From Bradyrhizobium sp. LHD-71 (GTDB taxonomy: Bacteria; Pseudomonadota; Alphaproteobacteria; Rhizobiales; Xanthobacteraceae), in contig NZ_JAVIFX010000001.1 in the NCBI RefSeq assembly GCF_031157255.1, positions 1 through 64,000 on the forward strand: 64,000 nucleotides of DNA, given 5' to 3'. Below are positions 40,952 to 50,245 of the stretch, piece by piece. The stretch's first letter is position 1. Every line of letters starts with the position of its first letter. The position numbers and the translations under genes are program-made. The notes under the pieces are model-generated. The model was not told where the DNA came from. It was given only the letters and a program-made list of their open reading frames with translations, and ran no database searches.

Positions 40952-41911
40952 ATGAATCGCCGAGAACTGTTCATTGCGCTGTCCGGCGCGATGCTGACCC
41001 CGCAAGTCGCTTTCGCCGACGCGTACCCCACCCGACCCATCAAGATCATCGTGCCGTTCGGCCCTGGCGGCTCCGGCGACATCTCCGCGCGACTGATCGG
41101 CAGGCAAATCGAGGAGAAGACCGGACAGGCGGTTGTCGTCGATAATCGTGCCGGCGCCAACGGCATCGTCGGCACCATGGGCGCAAAGACCTCGCCGGCC
41201 GACGGCTACACGGTGCTGTTGATCACCACGTCGACGCACGCGGCAAACACAAGCCTGGTCAAGAACCTGCCTTACGATCCCGCCAAGGACTTCGAGGTGG
41301 TCGGCTTCTTCCGCTCCAGCGGCACCTACCTGCTCGTGCGGCCCGATGCGCCCTGGAAGAACCTGCAGGCGTTCATCGACGCCGCGAAGAAAGAACCCGG
41401 CAAGCTGACCTTCGGCTATTTCAACGCGTCCTCACGCACGCCGCCGGAATACCTAAGCCGCCTTGCCAAAATCGAGTTGCAGGCAATTCCCTACCGCGCC
41501 ATCGCCAACGCAGTCGCCGATCTGATGAGCGGTCAGATCCATTGCCTGTTCATCGATACTACCGCATCGGCGCAGTATATTCAGAACAGCCAGCTTCGCC
41601 CGATCGCGATCACGCGGCCGACGCGGTCGAAGCAGGCGCCGGATGTGCCGACCGTGGCCGAGACCTTTCCGGGATTTTCGCTGACCGGCTTCCTCGGAAT
41701 GGCCGTGCCGAACGGTACACCGCGCGACGTCGCAGAAAAACTCAACGCCCTCATCAATCACGCGCTGAGCATTCCGGAAGTCCAGCATCGCATGGATGAG
41801 TTCGGGCTATCGTACGATCAGATGACGATTGCACAGGCCACCGAAGAGGTGCGGGCCGAGCGCGAGCGCTGGGTCGAATACACCCGCGTTGCGGGCATTC
41901 AGGCCGAATAG
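40952..41911 (+). CDS. tripartite tricarboxylate transporter substrate-binding protein (TctC/Bug)
   Basis: A 319-residue periplasmic binding protein with a short signal peptide (ELFIALSGAMLTPQVAFA). The mature part has YPTRPIKIIVPFGPGGSGDI, the GQAVVVDNRAGANGIVG loop, and AKTSPADGYTVLLI, all standard for the Bug family, then the DVPTVAETFPGF and hinge regions. Bug proteins bind carboxylates such as tricarboxylates, nicotinate or amino acids. The TctA and TctB permease subunits are not next to it, so it is an orphan here. The start ATG follows AAGGAG at good spacing. The ligand cannot be predicted from the sequence. Confidence 0.93.
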   Translation: MNRRELFIALSGAMLTPQVAFADAYPTRPIKIIVPFGPGGSGDISARLIGRQIEEKTGQAVVVDNRAGANGIVGTMGAKTSPADGYTVLLITTSTHAANTSLVKNLPYDPAKDFEVVGFFRSSGTYLLVRPDAPWKNLQAFIDAAKKEPGKLTFGYFNASSRTPPEYLSRLAKIELQAIPYRAIANAVADLMSGQIHCLFIDTTASAQYIQNSQLRPIAITRPTRSKQAPDVPTVAETFPGFSLTGFLGMAVPNGTPRDVAEKLNALINHALSIPEVQHRMDEFGLSYDQMTIAQATEEVRAERERWVEYTRVAGIQAE

Positions 41912-42179
41912 CATACCAAGGCGCTTAAGACATTGCGGCCGGCGACGTGCGCGTGCCGGCCGCACCGAACTACCGCGCCGGACTTTCTGCATAGAACGCG
42001 CGGCACACTGGCGTCACGGTTTAGGCAACCCGCAAGATTTCTCATTAATTCGACACCACTGATTCAGCTTTCCTTGATGCACCATCAGTGCCAAGCGGAT
42101 GATGTGGGGCCGATTCGTAGACCTCATCTCGCGACTAAGCTAACGTCGCGCCGCCAACAGGCTGAGTTCTGGGGAAGAC

Positions 42180-44675
42180 ATGTCGACTTGGCGACGGACC
42201 GTCGGGCTTACGATTGTTCTGTTGTGTATCCTCGCCGCGCCGCCTGGCGCGGTCTCCTTCCTTGAGAGTGCCGTCGTCGACGAGGCGAGACTCGCCGGAC
42301 GCACCGCGGCCTCGTTTCCCATGGCCGACGAGAACTACTTCAAGGACATGGATTCCGGCATCGAGCTGACGCTCGACGAGATCAAGGGCCGCAACATGTG
42401 GCTGGTCTGGAGCGGCGGCAACGACCGCTTCTGGGACAGCTTTACTGTGCCGACGCTCGGCGCCTTCGACTTGCTGAAGATCGTATCGTCGCATCCGCGA
42501 CAGGATTTCGGCCGCGACAATCGCTGGGCGAAGCTCGGCCTCGTCAACGAGCCCTGCTTCGAAAAGGCCGCCGCGCCCGATCCAAAACGGTTTGGCCTCT
42601 GGCTCGACATACGCGATCCGTCCTGTCAGCCCGATCCGTTCGACAACCCGACGAAGTATCCGGGCGTGGCCGTCGGCGCCCGCGGCAAGAATCTTCCGGT
42701 CGGCTCGTTCTACGGCGAGCCGACCGGCATTGTCGGGCTCCGCCTGTTTCCCAATCCCGCCTTCGACGAAGCGGCCGCACGACAATGGGATCCGGAGCGC
42801 TACTACAACGACCGCACGTACTACGAGAACAAGAACCTGGTCCGGCCCTATCGCGTCGGCATGGCCTGTGGTTTCTGCCATGTGGGACCAGGTCCAACCC
42901 GGCCGCCGCGCAACGCGGAGCATCCGGCGTGGTCAGATCTCAGCTCCACGGTCGGCGCCCAGTTCATGCGCGTGAGCCGCCTGTTTCTGCCCAACCTCGA
43001 TTCGAAGAGCTTCCTGGTTCAGTTGCTGCAGAGCTACCGCCCCGGCGCACTGGACACCTCACTGATCTCGAGCGACAGCATCAACAATCCGCGGACCATG
43101 AATGCGCTCTATCATTTTGGTGCGCGCATGGCGGTGGCGCCACGGCTCGGCAGGGAAACGCTTGACGGCGACCAGCGCGACAACAAGCAGTTCAACGACT
43201 TCGTAGCGAGCGGTCCTTTGACTGAATTCTTCAAGGCGCCCGACACCGTGTTCACACCGCACATCCTCAAGGATGGCGCCGACTCGGTCGGCCCGCTTGG
43301 CGCGCTCAATCGTGTCTATCTGAATATCGGTCTCTTCAGTGAGGAATGGCTGCGGCACTTTAATCCATTGATCGGCGGCACGCCGATCACGCCGATCCGG
43401 ATCGCGACGGCGAGGCAGAATTCGAGCTACTGGGAGGCGACCGAAACAAACACGCCGTACTTCGCGCACTTCCTGCTCAAGGCCGGCCAACCCGATCTAT
43501 TGAAAGACGCGCCCGGCGGCGCGCAAATCGTCGCGGCCGAAGCCGCAGCCGCCCAGCGCGGCCGGACCGTCTTCGCGACCGCCTGCGCGCGCTGCCACTC
43601 CAGCAAGGGACCATCGCCGCCACCAGGTTTCAACGCCGGCCTCACCTGCAACGGCAAAGATCATCGCGCGTGTTTCAAGAATTACTGGGCCTGGACCAAG
43701 ACCGACGACTACAAGCGGCAGATGGCCGAGATCGTGCAGCGTGCCGATTTTACCGACGGCAATTATCTGTCGTCGGATGCCCGCATTCCGGTGACGTTGC
43801 TCCGGACGAACGCCTGCAGCCCGCTCGCCGCTAACGCCCTAGCGGGCAACATCTGGGACAACTTCTCATCGCAATCCTACAAGAGCCTGCCGTCGGTCGG
43901 TGCCATCACTGTCCGCGATCCGTTCACCGGCGAGCGCAAGCGGTTTGACATGCCGGCCGGAGGGCGCGGCTACACGCGGGCGCCATCGCTCGTCAGCCTG
44001 TGGTCGACCGCGCCATTCCTACTCAACAATGCGCTCGGACCACTGAACGGCGATCCGTCCGTGGAAGCGCGGCTGAAGGCTTATGACGCGGCGATGGAGC
44101 AATTACTCTGGCCGGAAAAGCGGGACAAGGACGCACTGCTTGGCAACAAGGGCGTCGGCCTGATCGACCGCACGAGCGAACCCACGCTGATCACAATCCC
44201 GTCGAGCCATATTCCGGGACCATTCGCCGGCTGGCACGAATGGGCGTATCAGTGGGCGCATCGATGGCTCCCCTGGCTGGTTTCGAGCGGCGGCGACATT
44301 ACGATCGGCCCGATTCCGAAGAACCTGCCGGTCAATCTCCTCGCCAACATCCGTCTGTTGCCGGAGAACATCGTCGGATTGCCGGATCACATCGCGCGCG
44401 TGATAGCGCTTCGCCCGGACCTCGAGCGCGGCATCGATCTTCGGCGGGAAAATGCAACCGACGAAGAGCTGTTCCAGCACTATACCCAGCTCGCGCCGCG
44501 GCTGCTCGCGCTCAGCGCCTGCCAGGACTTCGAGGTCAATCGCGGTCACTACTTCGGGACGGCTCAATTCAACGAGACCGAAGGTCTCACCGATGACGAG
44601 AAAGCCTTCGGCCCGGAGGCGCCATTGAGCGACGATGACAAGCGCGCGTTGATCGCCTTTCTGAAGACCCTGTGA
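42180..44675 (+). CDS. large diheme c-type cytochrome, unknown function
   Basis: An 831-residue exported protein. The N-terminal hydrophobic stretch (TVGLTIVLLCILAAPPGAVS) is a signal peptide. Two c-type heme sites are visible: CGFCH at 230-234 and CARCH at 469-473. Between them are unusual Trp- and Tyr-rich blocks; the second half has SLVSLWSTAPFLLNN, the TNAC site and a helix ending in GLTDDEKAFGPEAPLSDDDK and a C-terminal LIAFLKTL as in small cytochrome c domains. The overall order recalls di-heme peroxidase relatives and rhodanese-free cytochrome c fusion proteins, but I do not recognise a named family. It is probably a periplasmic electron carrier or oxidase. The gene is monocistronic and convergent with the tartrate dehydrogenase-like gene. 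Confidence 0.82.
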   Translation: MSTWRRTVGLTIVLLCILAAPPGAVSFLESAVVDEARLAGRTAASFPMADENYFKDMDSGIELTLDEIKGRNMWLVWSGGNDRFWDSFTVPTLGAFDLLKIVSSHPRQDFGRDNRWAKLGLVNEPCFEKAAAPDPKRFGLWLDIRDPSCQPDPFDNPTKYPGVAVGARGKNLPVGSFYGEPTGIVGLRLFPNPAFDEAAARQWDPERYYNDRTYYENKNLVRPYRVGMACGFCHVGPGPTRPPRNAEHPAWSDLSSTVGAQFMRVSRLFLPNLDSKSFLVQLLQSYRPGALDTSLISSDSINNPRTMNALYHFGARMAVAPRLGRETLDGDQRDNKQFNDFVASGPLTEFFKAPDTVFTPHILKDGADSVGPLGALNRVYLNIGLFSEEWLRHFNPLIGGTPITPIRIATARQNSSYWEATETNTPYFAHFLLKAGQPDLLKDAPGGAQIVAAEAAAAQRGRTVFATACARCHSSKGPSPPPGFNAGLTCNGKDHRACFKNYWAWTKTDDYKRQMAEIVQRADFTDGNYLSSDARIPVTLLRTNACSPLAANALAGNIWDNFSSQSYKSLPSVGAITVRDPFTGERKRFDMPAGGRGYTRAPSLVSLWSTAPFLLNNALGPLNGDPSVEARLKAYDAAMEQLLWPEKRDKDALLGNKGVGLIDRTSEPTLITIPSSHIPGPFAGWHEWAYQWAHRWLPWLVSSGGDITIGPIPKNLPVNLLANIRLLPENIVGLPDHIARVIALRPDLERGIDLRRENATDEELFQHYTQLAPRLLALSACQDFEVNRGHYFGTAQFNETEGLTDDEKAFGPEAPLSDDDKRALIAFLKTL

Positions 44676-44694
44676 GACAGCCCTTGCCGCTAGG

Positions 44695-44737
44695 GCATTT
44701 TCCGGAAAAGTGGACACCGGTTTTCCGCAGAAAATGC
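44695..44737. repeat. short inverted repeat, dispersed type
   Basis: GCATTTT...AAAATGC ends with an inner CCGGAAAA/TTTTCCG pairing. It lies just upstream of the large hairpin at 44754 and has the look of the extragenic palindromes that are common in Bradyrhizobium-type genomes. Confidence 0.6.
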
Positions 44738-44753
44738 GACCAATCAAACGAAT

Positions 44754-44795
44754 CTAGAGCGCTTTCCGATTCAAACTAATCGGAAAGCGCTCTAG
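44754..44795. terminator. perfect 18-bp hairpin between convergent genes
   Basis: CTAGAGCGCTTTCCGATT (44754-44771) pairs over all 18 bases with AATCGGAAAGCGCTCTAG (44778-44795) around a six-base loop. It lies between the cytochrome gene (plus) and the dehydrogenase gene (minus). The minus-strand gene's stop codon TAG is at 44794-44792, inside the right arm. A bidirectional terminator is the simple reading, but there is no T tract on either side, so a repeat element is equally possible. Confidence 0.6.
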
Positions 44796-45868
44796 GCGTT
44801 GGCACCGTGGATCGCATCGATCACCGCGGCTGTGACCTCTGCCGTGCGTGCCTTGCCGCCAAGATCGGGCGTGTGGAATCGGGCATCGCTCGTCACCCGC
44901 TCGATTGCGTTCATGAGGCGCCCAGCAGCGCTCACCTCCCCGAGGTGCTCGAGCATCATCACCGCCGACCAGAACGTTCCGATTGGATTGGCGATGCCCT
45001 TGCCCATGATGTCGAATGCGGAGCCGTGGATCGGCTCGAACATCGACGGGTAAACCTTTTCCGGATTGAGGTTGGCGGTCGGAGCGATACCGAGCGATCC
45101 TGCAAGCGCGGCCGCGAGGTCGGAAAGAATGTCTGCGTGCAGGTTCGTGGCGACGACCGTGTCGATCGTCTCAGGGCGCATGACCATCCGCATTGTCATG
45201 GCATCGACCAGCATCTTGTCCCAGTTGACGTCCTTGAACTCTGCGGAGATTTCAGTCGCGATCTCGTCCCACATGACCATCGCGTGGCGCTGTGCATTGG
45301 ATTTCGTCACCACGGTCAGCAGCTTGCGGGGCCTTGACTGTGCGAGGTGGAAGGCAAAACGCATGATCCGCTCGACGCCGGCGCGGGTGAAGACCGATAC
45401 ATCCGTCGCCGCCTCGAGCGGGGATCCTTGATGCACGCGCCCGCCGACGCCGGCATACTCTCCTTCCGAGTTCTCACGAACGATGACCCAATCGAGCTCC
45501 TTTGCCTCGACTTTCCGCAACGGACTGGTGATGCCCGGCAGGACTCGGGTCGGACGCACGTTGGCGTATTGGTCAAACGGCTGGCAGATCGCCAGCCGCA
45601 ATCCCCACAGGGTGATGTGATCGGGCACGTCAGGCGCGCCGGCCGAACCGAACAGAATAGCGTCGTGATGGCGGATCTGATCGCGGCCGTCGGCCGGCAT
45701 CATGCGACCATGTTTCTTGTAGTACGCCGAACCCCAGTCGAAGTGATCGACCTTGAACGCAAATGCGCCTTCTCTCTTCGCCAGGGCCTGCAGGGCTTCG
45801 ACGCCCGCCGCAATCACCTCGGTGCCGATCCCATCCCCTGGAATGGCCGCGATCTTGTAAGTCTTCAT
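44792..45868 (-). CDS. tartrate / D-malate dehydrogenase-like enzyme
   Basis: A 358-residue metal- and NAD-dependent decarboxylating dehydrogenase of the isocitrate/isopropylmalate family. Seen: KIAAIPGDGIGTEVIAAGV, the substrate arginines in FDQYANVRPTRVLPG, WVIVRENSEGEYAGVGGR, the catalytic lysine/metal region LTVVTKSNAQ and DAMTMRMVMRPETIDTVV, and EPIHGSAFDIMGKGIANPIG. The family member with this LDWVIVRENSEGEY pattern is the TtuC/DmlA tartrate-malate type rather than LeuB, but the substrate is an inference. The ATG at 45868 was chosen; the longer opening to 46054 overlaps the binding protein gene. It is the second gene of an operon with a TctC-type binding protein, 25 bases upstream. Confidence 0.9.
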   Translation of the reverse strand: MKTYKIAAIPGDGIGTEVIAAGVEALQALAKREGAFAFKVDHFDWGSAYYKKHGRMMPADGRDQIRHHDAILFGSAGAPDVPDHITLWGLRLAICQPFDQYANVRPTRVLPGITSPLRKVEAKELDWVIVRENSEGEYAGVGGRVHQGSPLEAATDVSVFTRAGVERIMRFAFHLAQSRPRKLLTVVTKSNAQRHAMVMWDEIATEISAEFKDVNWDKMLVDAMTMRMVMRPETIDTVVATNLHADILSDLAAALAGSLGIAPTANLNPEKVYPSMFEPIHGSAFDIMGKGIANPIGTFWSAVMMLEHLGEVSAAGRLMNAIERVTSDARFHTPDLGGKARTAEVTAAVIDAIHGANA

Positions 45869-45893
45869 GCTCTGACAATGTCCTGAACAGTCA

Positions 45894-46880
45894 TCATTCG
45901 CCCTTTGCACCCGCCGCCTTGATGACCGCGCCCCATCGCGGCACTTCCGCTGCAAGATGCTCCTTGAGCGCGGCCGGAGTGGCCAATTGCGCCGGAACGG
46001 GCTCCGTTCCAAGGCTCGCAAAACGCTCGACGACTTTGGGATCCTTGAGAGCAACTTGTAACGCGTTGACCAGCTTGTCGGTCACGTCCTTCGGCAAACC
46101 TTTCGGAGCCCACAAGGCATGCCAGGCCGAGACTTCGAACCCCTTCATCGGCCCGGAATCGAGCGGCGGAAGATCTGGCAATGACGAAACTTTGGCCTTC
46201 GTCGTAACGGCATAGCCTCTGATCTTGCCTTCCTTGATCTGATTGGTCGTGTTGGTGGTCTGGTCGCACATGATGTCGAACTGATTGCCCAGCAGGTCGT
46301 TCATCGCCGGCCCGGTGCCACGGTAGCCGACGCCGCGCGGTTGCACGTCGAGCTCCTTCGACAACATGAGCATGCAAAGGAAGGAGGCCGAGCCCACTCC
46401 GGCGTGGCCATAGGTAACCTTGTCGTTCTCCCGACGCATCCAGGTCAGCAACTCGCTCACATTCTGCGCAGGAACGCCGGTTCTTGAAACGAGCGCCATC
46501 GGCACGTCGGTGATACGGCCGAGATGATCGAAGTCGTTGATCACGTCATACTTCAGTGCGGGATAGAGCGACGGCGCGGTGGCATGCGCAATGTGCCAGA
46601 CCGCGATCGTGTATCCGTCGGGTGCGGCGGCAGCAACGCGTGCCATGCCGATCGTTCCGCCTGCCCCACCCGCATTTTCGACGACGACCGTCTGACCGAG
46701 CGTCCGGCTCATGGATTCGGCCACCAGCCGAGCGACCGTGTCGGTCGGGCCACCGGCTGCGGCCGGCACCATCAACGCAATCGAACGTGTCGGGTAGTTG
46801 CTCTGGGCTGCCGCGAACTGCGGAAACAGGGTCATGGCGGCTAAGCCGCCGAAAACAAGCACGCGACGGTCGAGCCGCAT
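45894..46880 (-). CDS. tripartite tricarboxylate transporter substrate-binding protein (TctC/Bug)
   Basis: A 328-residue periplasmic binding protein. Signal peptide RVLVFGGLAAMTLFPQFAAA. Then SNYPTRSIALMVPAAAGGPT, GQTVVVENAGGAGGTIGMAR and GYTIAVWHIA. It lies directly upstream of the tartrate-malate dehydrogenase-like gene, so a C4-dicarboxylate such as tartrate or malate is a reasonable ligand by inference. No TctA/TctB genes are adjacent. The start was placed at the ATG at 46880, preceded by GAGGAGCGCT. Confidence 0.92.
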   Translation of the reverse strand: MRLDRRVLVFGGLAAMTLFPQFAAAQSNYPTRSIALMVPAAAGGPTDTVARLVAESMSRTLGQTVVVENAGGAGGTIGMARVAAAAPDGYTIAVWHIAHATAPSLYPALKYDVINDFDHLGRITDVPMALVSRTGVPAQNVSELLTWMRRENDKVTYGHAGVGSASFLCMLMLSKELDVQPRGVGYRGTGPAMNDLLGNQFDIMCDQTTNTTNQIKEGKIRGYAVTTKAKVSSLPDLPPLDSGPMKGFEVSAWHALWAPKGLPKDVTDKLVNALQVALKDPKVVERFASLGTEPVPAQLATPAALKEHLAAEVPRWGAVIKAAGAKGE

Positions 46881-47122
46881 AGCGCTCCTCCATACAGGTC
46901 GTTGGCGCGTCGTCGCGCGCAGACGAGGATAGGCCGGTTTGCAGGCGCTGCAATGGAGTGAAGTCACGGGCTGAAAAGCACCCGGCTTCGCATCTGATGC
47001 CCTCCTTTACCGTATTGAGCACGTCACTACCGATCCCGGCCCGTTCGTGCGGCTGACCCAACCCATCGTTCTTGATTTGTTCATAAGTCACTGAGACAAA
47101 GGATGGTTCTGAGGAGTGATTC

Positions 47123-49192
47123 GTGCTTGCGACAGTGGCCGCAGACTATCTTGACGCGCTCAATCCGGCGCAGCGCCGAGCCGTGGAGCATGGCGTCACC
47201 GCGGGTGGCCATATCGGACCACCTCTCCTCGTCATCGCCGGGGCAGGCTCCGGCAAGACCAACACCCTCGCCCACCGTGTCGCGCACCTGATCGTCTGCA
47301 ACGCCGATCCACGCCGCATCCTCTTGATGACCTTTTCGCGCCGCGCAGCCGCGGAGATGGCCAAGCGCGTGGAACGGATCGCTCGCAAAATCCTGGGCGA
47401 CAAGGCCGGCGTAATGGCCGACGCGCTCACCTGGGCCGGAACATTCCACGGCATCGGGGCGCGGCTGTTGCGCGACTATGCCGACCAGATCGGCGTCGAC
47501 CCCGCCTTCACGATCCATGACCGCGAAGACTCCGCCGACCTGATGAATCTCGTCCGCCACGAGCTCGGCTTCTCCAAGACCGAGAGCCGCTTCCCAACCA
47601 AAGGCGCCTGCCTTGCGATCTACTCGCGCTGCGTTAACGCGGAGAGCGATATCGCGCAGGTCATCGGCCAGTTCTTTCCCTGGTGCTCGGGATGGGCAGG
47701 CGAGTTGAAGCAGCTGTTCGCCGCCTATGTCGAAGCGAAGCAGAAACAGAACGTCCTCGACTACGATGACCTCCTGCTTTACTGGGCTCAGATGATGTCG
47801 GATGCGGATCTTGCCGCCGACGTCAGCGGACGGTTCGATCATGTGCTGGTGGATGAGTACCAAGACACCAACCGGCTACAGTCCTCGATCCTGCTGGCGC
47901 TAAAGCCTGGCGGACGCGGGCTCACAGTCGTCGGCGACGACGCGCAGTCGATCTATTCGTTTCGGGCGGCAACCGTGCGCAACATTTTGGATTTTCCGGA
48001 TCAGTTCACGCCGCGCGCGGAAATCATCACGCTCGACCGCAACTATCGCTCGACCGAACCAATTCTGTCCGCCGCCAATGGTGTGATCGGCCTCGCCAAA
48101 GAGCGCTTCACCAAGAACCTGTGGACGGAGCGGTCATCATCGGCAAAGCCGCGGCTGGTGGCGGTCCGCGATGAAGCCGACCAGGCGCGCTACATTGTGG
48201 AGCACGTGCTCGAAAATCGCGAAGAAGGTTCGCTGCTGAAGCAGCAGGCCGTGCTGTTTCGCACCTCGTCGCACAGCGGACCGCTGGAGGTCGAGCTGAC
48301 ACGGCGCAACATCCCGTTCGTGAAGTTCGGCGGGTTGAAGTTCCTCGACGCCGCGCACATCAAGGATGTGCTGGCGCTGTTGCGCTTCGTCGAGAACCCG
48401 CGCGACCGGGTCGCGGGATTCCGCATTCTTCACCTGTTGCCCGGGATCGGTCCTGCGTCCGCGCAACGCATTCTCGAGCGCATGGCAGAAGCGGCCGACC
48501 CGATCGCGGCGCTCGTCGCCCTGCCCTCGCCGCCACGCACCGGCGAGGACTGGAAGGCCTTCGTGCAGGCCGTCGGCAACCTGCGATATTCCGAATGGCC
48601 GGCCGACATGGAACGGGCGCGGCTTTGGTACGAACCGCACCTCGATCGTATTCACGTGGACGCAGAGACACGGCGCGCCGACATCATTCAACTCGAGCAG
48701 ATCGCAAGCGGCTATGCCTCGCGCGAGCGCTTTCTGACCGAGCTCACGCTTGATCCGCCCGATGCGACCAGCGACCAGGCCGGCGTGCCGCTCCTCGACG
48801 AGGACTATCTGATCCTCTCGACGATTCATTCGGCGAAGGGCCAGGAATGGAAGTCCGTCTATCTGTTGAATGTCGTTGACGGCTGCATGCCGTCCGATCT
48901 CGGCGCCGGCACAACCGCCGAGCTCGAAGAGGAGCGTCGCTTGCTCTATGTGGCGATGACGCGCGCAAAGGACGATTTGCACCTTGTGGTGCCGCAGCGT
49001 TTTTTCACGCACGGCCAGCAAGCGCAGGGCGATCGCCATGTCTACGCGTCGCGGACACGTTTTATTCCAGAGCGCTTGCTTGCGCTTTTCGAGAGAGCCC
49101 ACTGGCCGACATTTGCGCCAGCCTCGGCACGCCCCAGCTCGCAAGGTCCGCGCATCGACATCGGCGCGCGAATGCGCGGCATGTGGCGATGA
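47123..49192 (+). CDS. UvrD/Rep-family ATP-dependent DNA helicase
   Basis: A 689-residue superfamily 1A helicase. Motifs: Q-motif LNPAQRRAV, I GAGSGKTNTLAHR, Ia LMTFSRRAA, II VDEYQDTN, III VGDDAQSIYSFR, IV DRNYRST, V LSTIHSAKGQEW and VI LLYVAMTRAKDDL. It unwinds DNA 3' to 5' in repair or replication restart. It is shorter than UvrD/PcrA (about 720-740) and keeps no recognisable C-terminal Tudor domain, so the exact name is not assigned. The start is a GTG at 47123 after GAGG. A decayed duplicate of its last 60 codons lies 1.9 kb downstream (about 51072-51300). Confidence 0.93.
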   Translation: MLATVAADYLDALNPAQRRAVEHGVTAGGHIGPPLLVIAGAGSGKTNTLAHRVAHLIVCNADPRRILLMTFSRRAAAEMAKRVERIARKILGDKAGVMADALTWAGTFHGIGARLLRDYADQIGVDPAFTIHDREDSADLMNLVRHELGFSKTESRFPTKGACLAIYSRCVNAESDIAQVIGQFFPWCSGWAGELKQLFAAYVEAKQKQNVLDYDDLLLYWAQMMSDADLAADVSGRFDHVLVDEYQDTNRLQSSILLALKPGGRGLTVVGDDAQSIYSFRAATVRNILDFPDQFTPRAEIITLDRNYRSTEPILSAANGVIGLAKERFTKNLWTERSSSAKPRLVAVRDEADQARYIVEHVLENREEGSLLKQQAVLFRTSSHSGPLEVELTRRNIPFVKFGGLKFLDAAHIKDVLALLRFVENPRDRVAGFRILHLLPGIGPASAQRILERMAEAADPIAALVALPSPPRTGEDWKAFVQAVGNLRYSEWPADMERARLWYEPHLDRIHVDAETRRADIIQLEQIASGYASRERFLTELTLDPPDATSDQAGVPLLDEDYLILSTIHSAKGQEWKSVYLLNVVDGCMPSDLGAGTTAELEEERRLLYVAMTRAKDDLHLVVPQRFFTHGQQAQGDRHVYASRTRFIPERLLALFERAHWPTFAPASARPSSQGPRIDIGARMRGMWR

Positions 49193-49229
49193 GATTGGCG
49201 CTGGCCGTCCGCACTTAATCGCCTTCAGG

Positions 49230-50162
49230 CTAACGATGCGGCCGCGGCTGCTCGATTCCAGCGATGCGGCCGATCCGCTCCGTGAGGAAGTCGATCAGCA
49301 GGCGGACGCGAGCGATATCCGCGCGCTCGGGGACGAGCAGCATGCTCAATGGCACGGGAGTCAACGTGTAGTCCGGCAGGATCTCCTCCAGCCTGCCCGC
49401 AACCAACAGGTCATCGACGAGCCATTGATGAGCGGGGGCGATCCCACGCCCAGCGACAAGAGCTTCGCGCGCGGCAAGACCGTGGTCGACGCGAAAACGC
49501 CCTCCGAAGGGCACCGCGTAGTTTTCACCGCCTGGCCCGTGCAATGCGAGCGTGTCGCTTCCCGCCACGTTCGACATCCGAATACCCTCGTGAGCTGACA
49601 GATCCTGCGGCACAATGGGCCTGCCGTGCGCGGCCAGATAGCCCGGCGCGGCCACGAGCAGCCGCCGGGACTGACCAAGGCCCCGCAGCCTCATGGAGCT
49701 GTCAGCGAGCGGGCCCAGCCGAAGCGCTATGTCGACGCCCTCTCGCACCAGATCAACGCGCTCATCGGTGAGGCTGAGGTCGACCGCGATATCTGGATGG
49801 CGGTCCTGAAAGGCGAAGATGAGCCGGCTGACATGCAACACGCCGAATGCCGCCGTGCAGGATATCCGGACCGTGCCTGCCTGCGCGCCGCGCGTGCCTC
49901 GCGCCTCATCTCCGGCCTGGTCAACGAGGCGCAGAACCTGGACGCTCCTTGCGTAATAGCGGCTGCCTTCATCAGTGAGCGTGACACGCCGGGTAGTCCG
50001 GCTCAGCAGCGGCACACCGACGGCCTCTTCGAGCTCGCGCAGATGTCGGGTGATCGTCGACTGTCCGACACCAAGTTCCCGTGCAACGGCCGACAGGCTG
50101 CCGCGCTCGGCGACGCGCACGAACGACCGCATGCGCTCGAGCGTGATGTTCGATCTATCCAT
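49230..50162 (-). CDS. LysR family transcriptional regulator
   Basis: A 310-residue LTTR of the CrgA/AaeR-like group. The N-terminal winged helix reads FVRVAERGSLSAVARELGVG followed by STITRHLRELEEAVGVPLL. The effector domain (about 90-300) begins GTVRISCTAAFG and has the typical VDIALRLGPL segment. It is divergent from the frameshifted NAD(P)H oxidoreductase gene, whose promoter region (about 50163-50245) holds AT-rich partial dyads; such an arrangement normally means the LTTR controls that gene. The ATG at 50162 was chosen over an upstream ATG at 50192 (MSICIILCRIM), which lacks family residues. Confidence 0.92.
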   Translation of the reverse strand: MDRSNITLERMRSFVRVAERGSLSAVARELGVGQSTITRHLRELEEAVGVPLLSRTTRRVTLTDEGSRYYARSVQVLRLVDQAGDEARGTRGAQAGTVRISCTAAFGVLHVSRLIFAFQDRHPDIAVDLSLTDERVDLVREGVDIALRLGPLADSSMRLRGLGQSRRLLVAAPGYLAAHGRPIVPQDLSAHEGIRMSNVAGSDTLALHGPGGENYAVPFGGRFRVDHGLAAREALVAGRGIAPAHQWLVDDLLVAGRLEEILPDYTLTPVPLSMLLVPERADIARVRLLIDFLTERIGRIAGIEQPRPHR

Positions 50163-50245
50163 TATTCGGCACAATATTATGCATATCGACATATAGTGGA
50201 TTCTTGGGGGATGGCCTACCTGCAGGGTCGATTATCCCCCACTGG

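Noticed and set aside
47081-49144. Open frames on the minus strand under uvrD
   Set aside because: Both are antisense to a helicase with all SF1 motifs.
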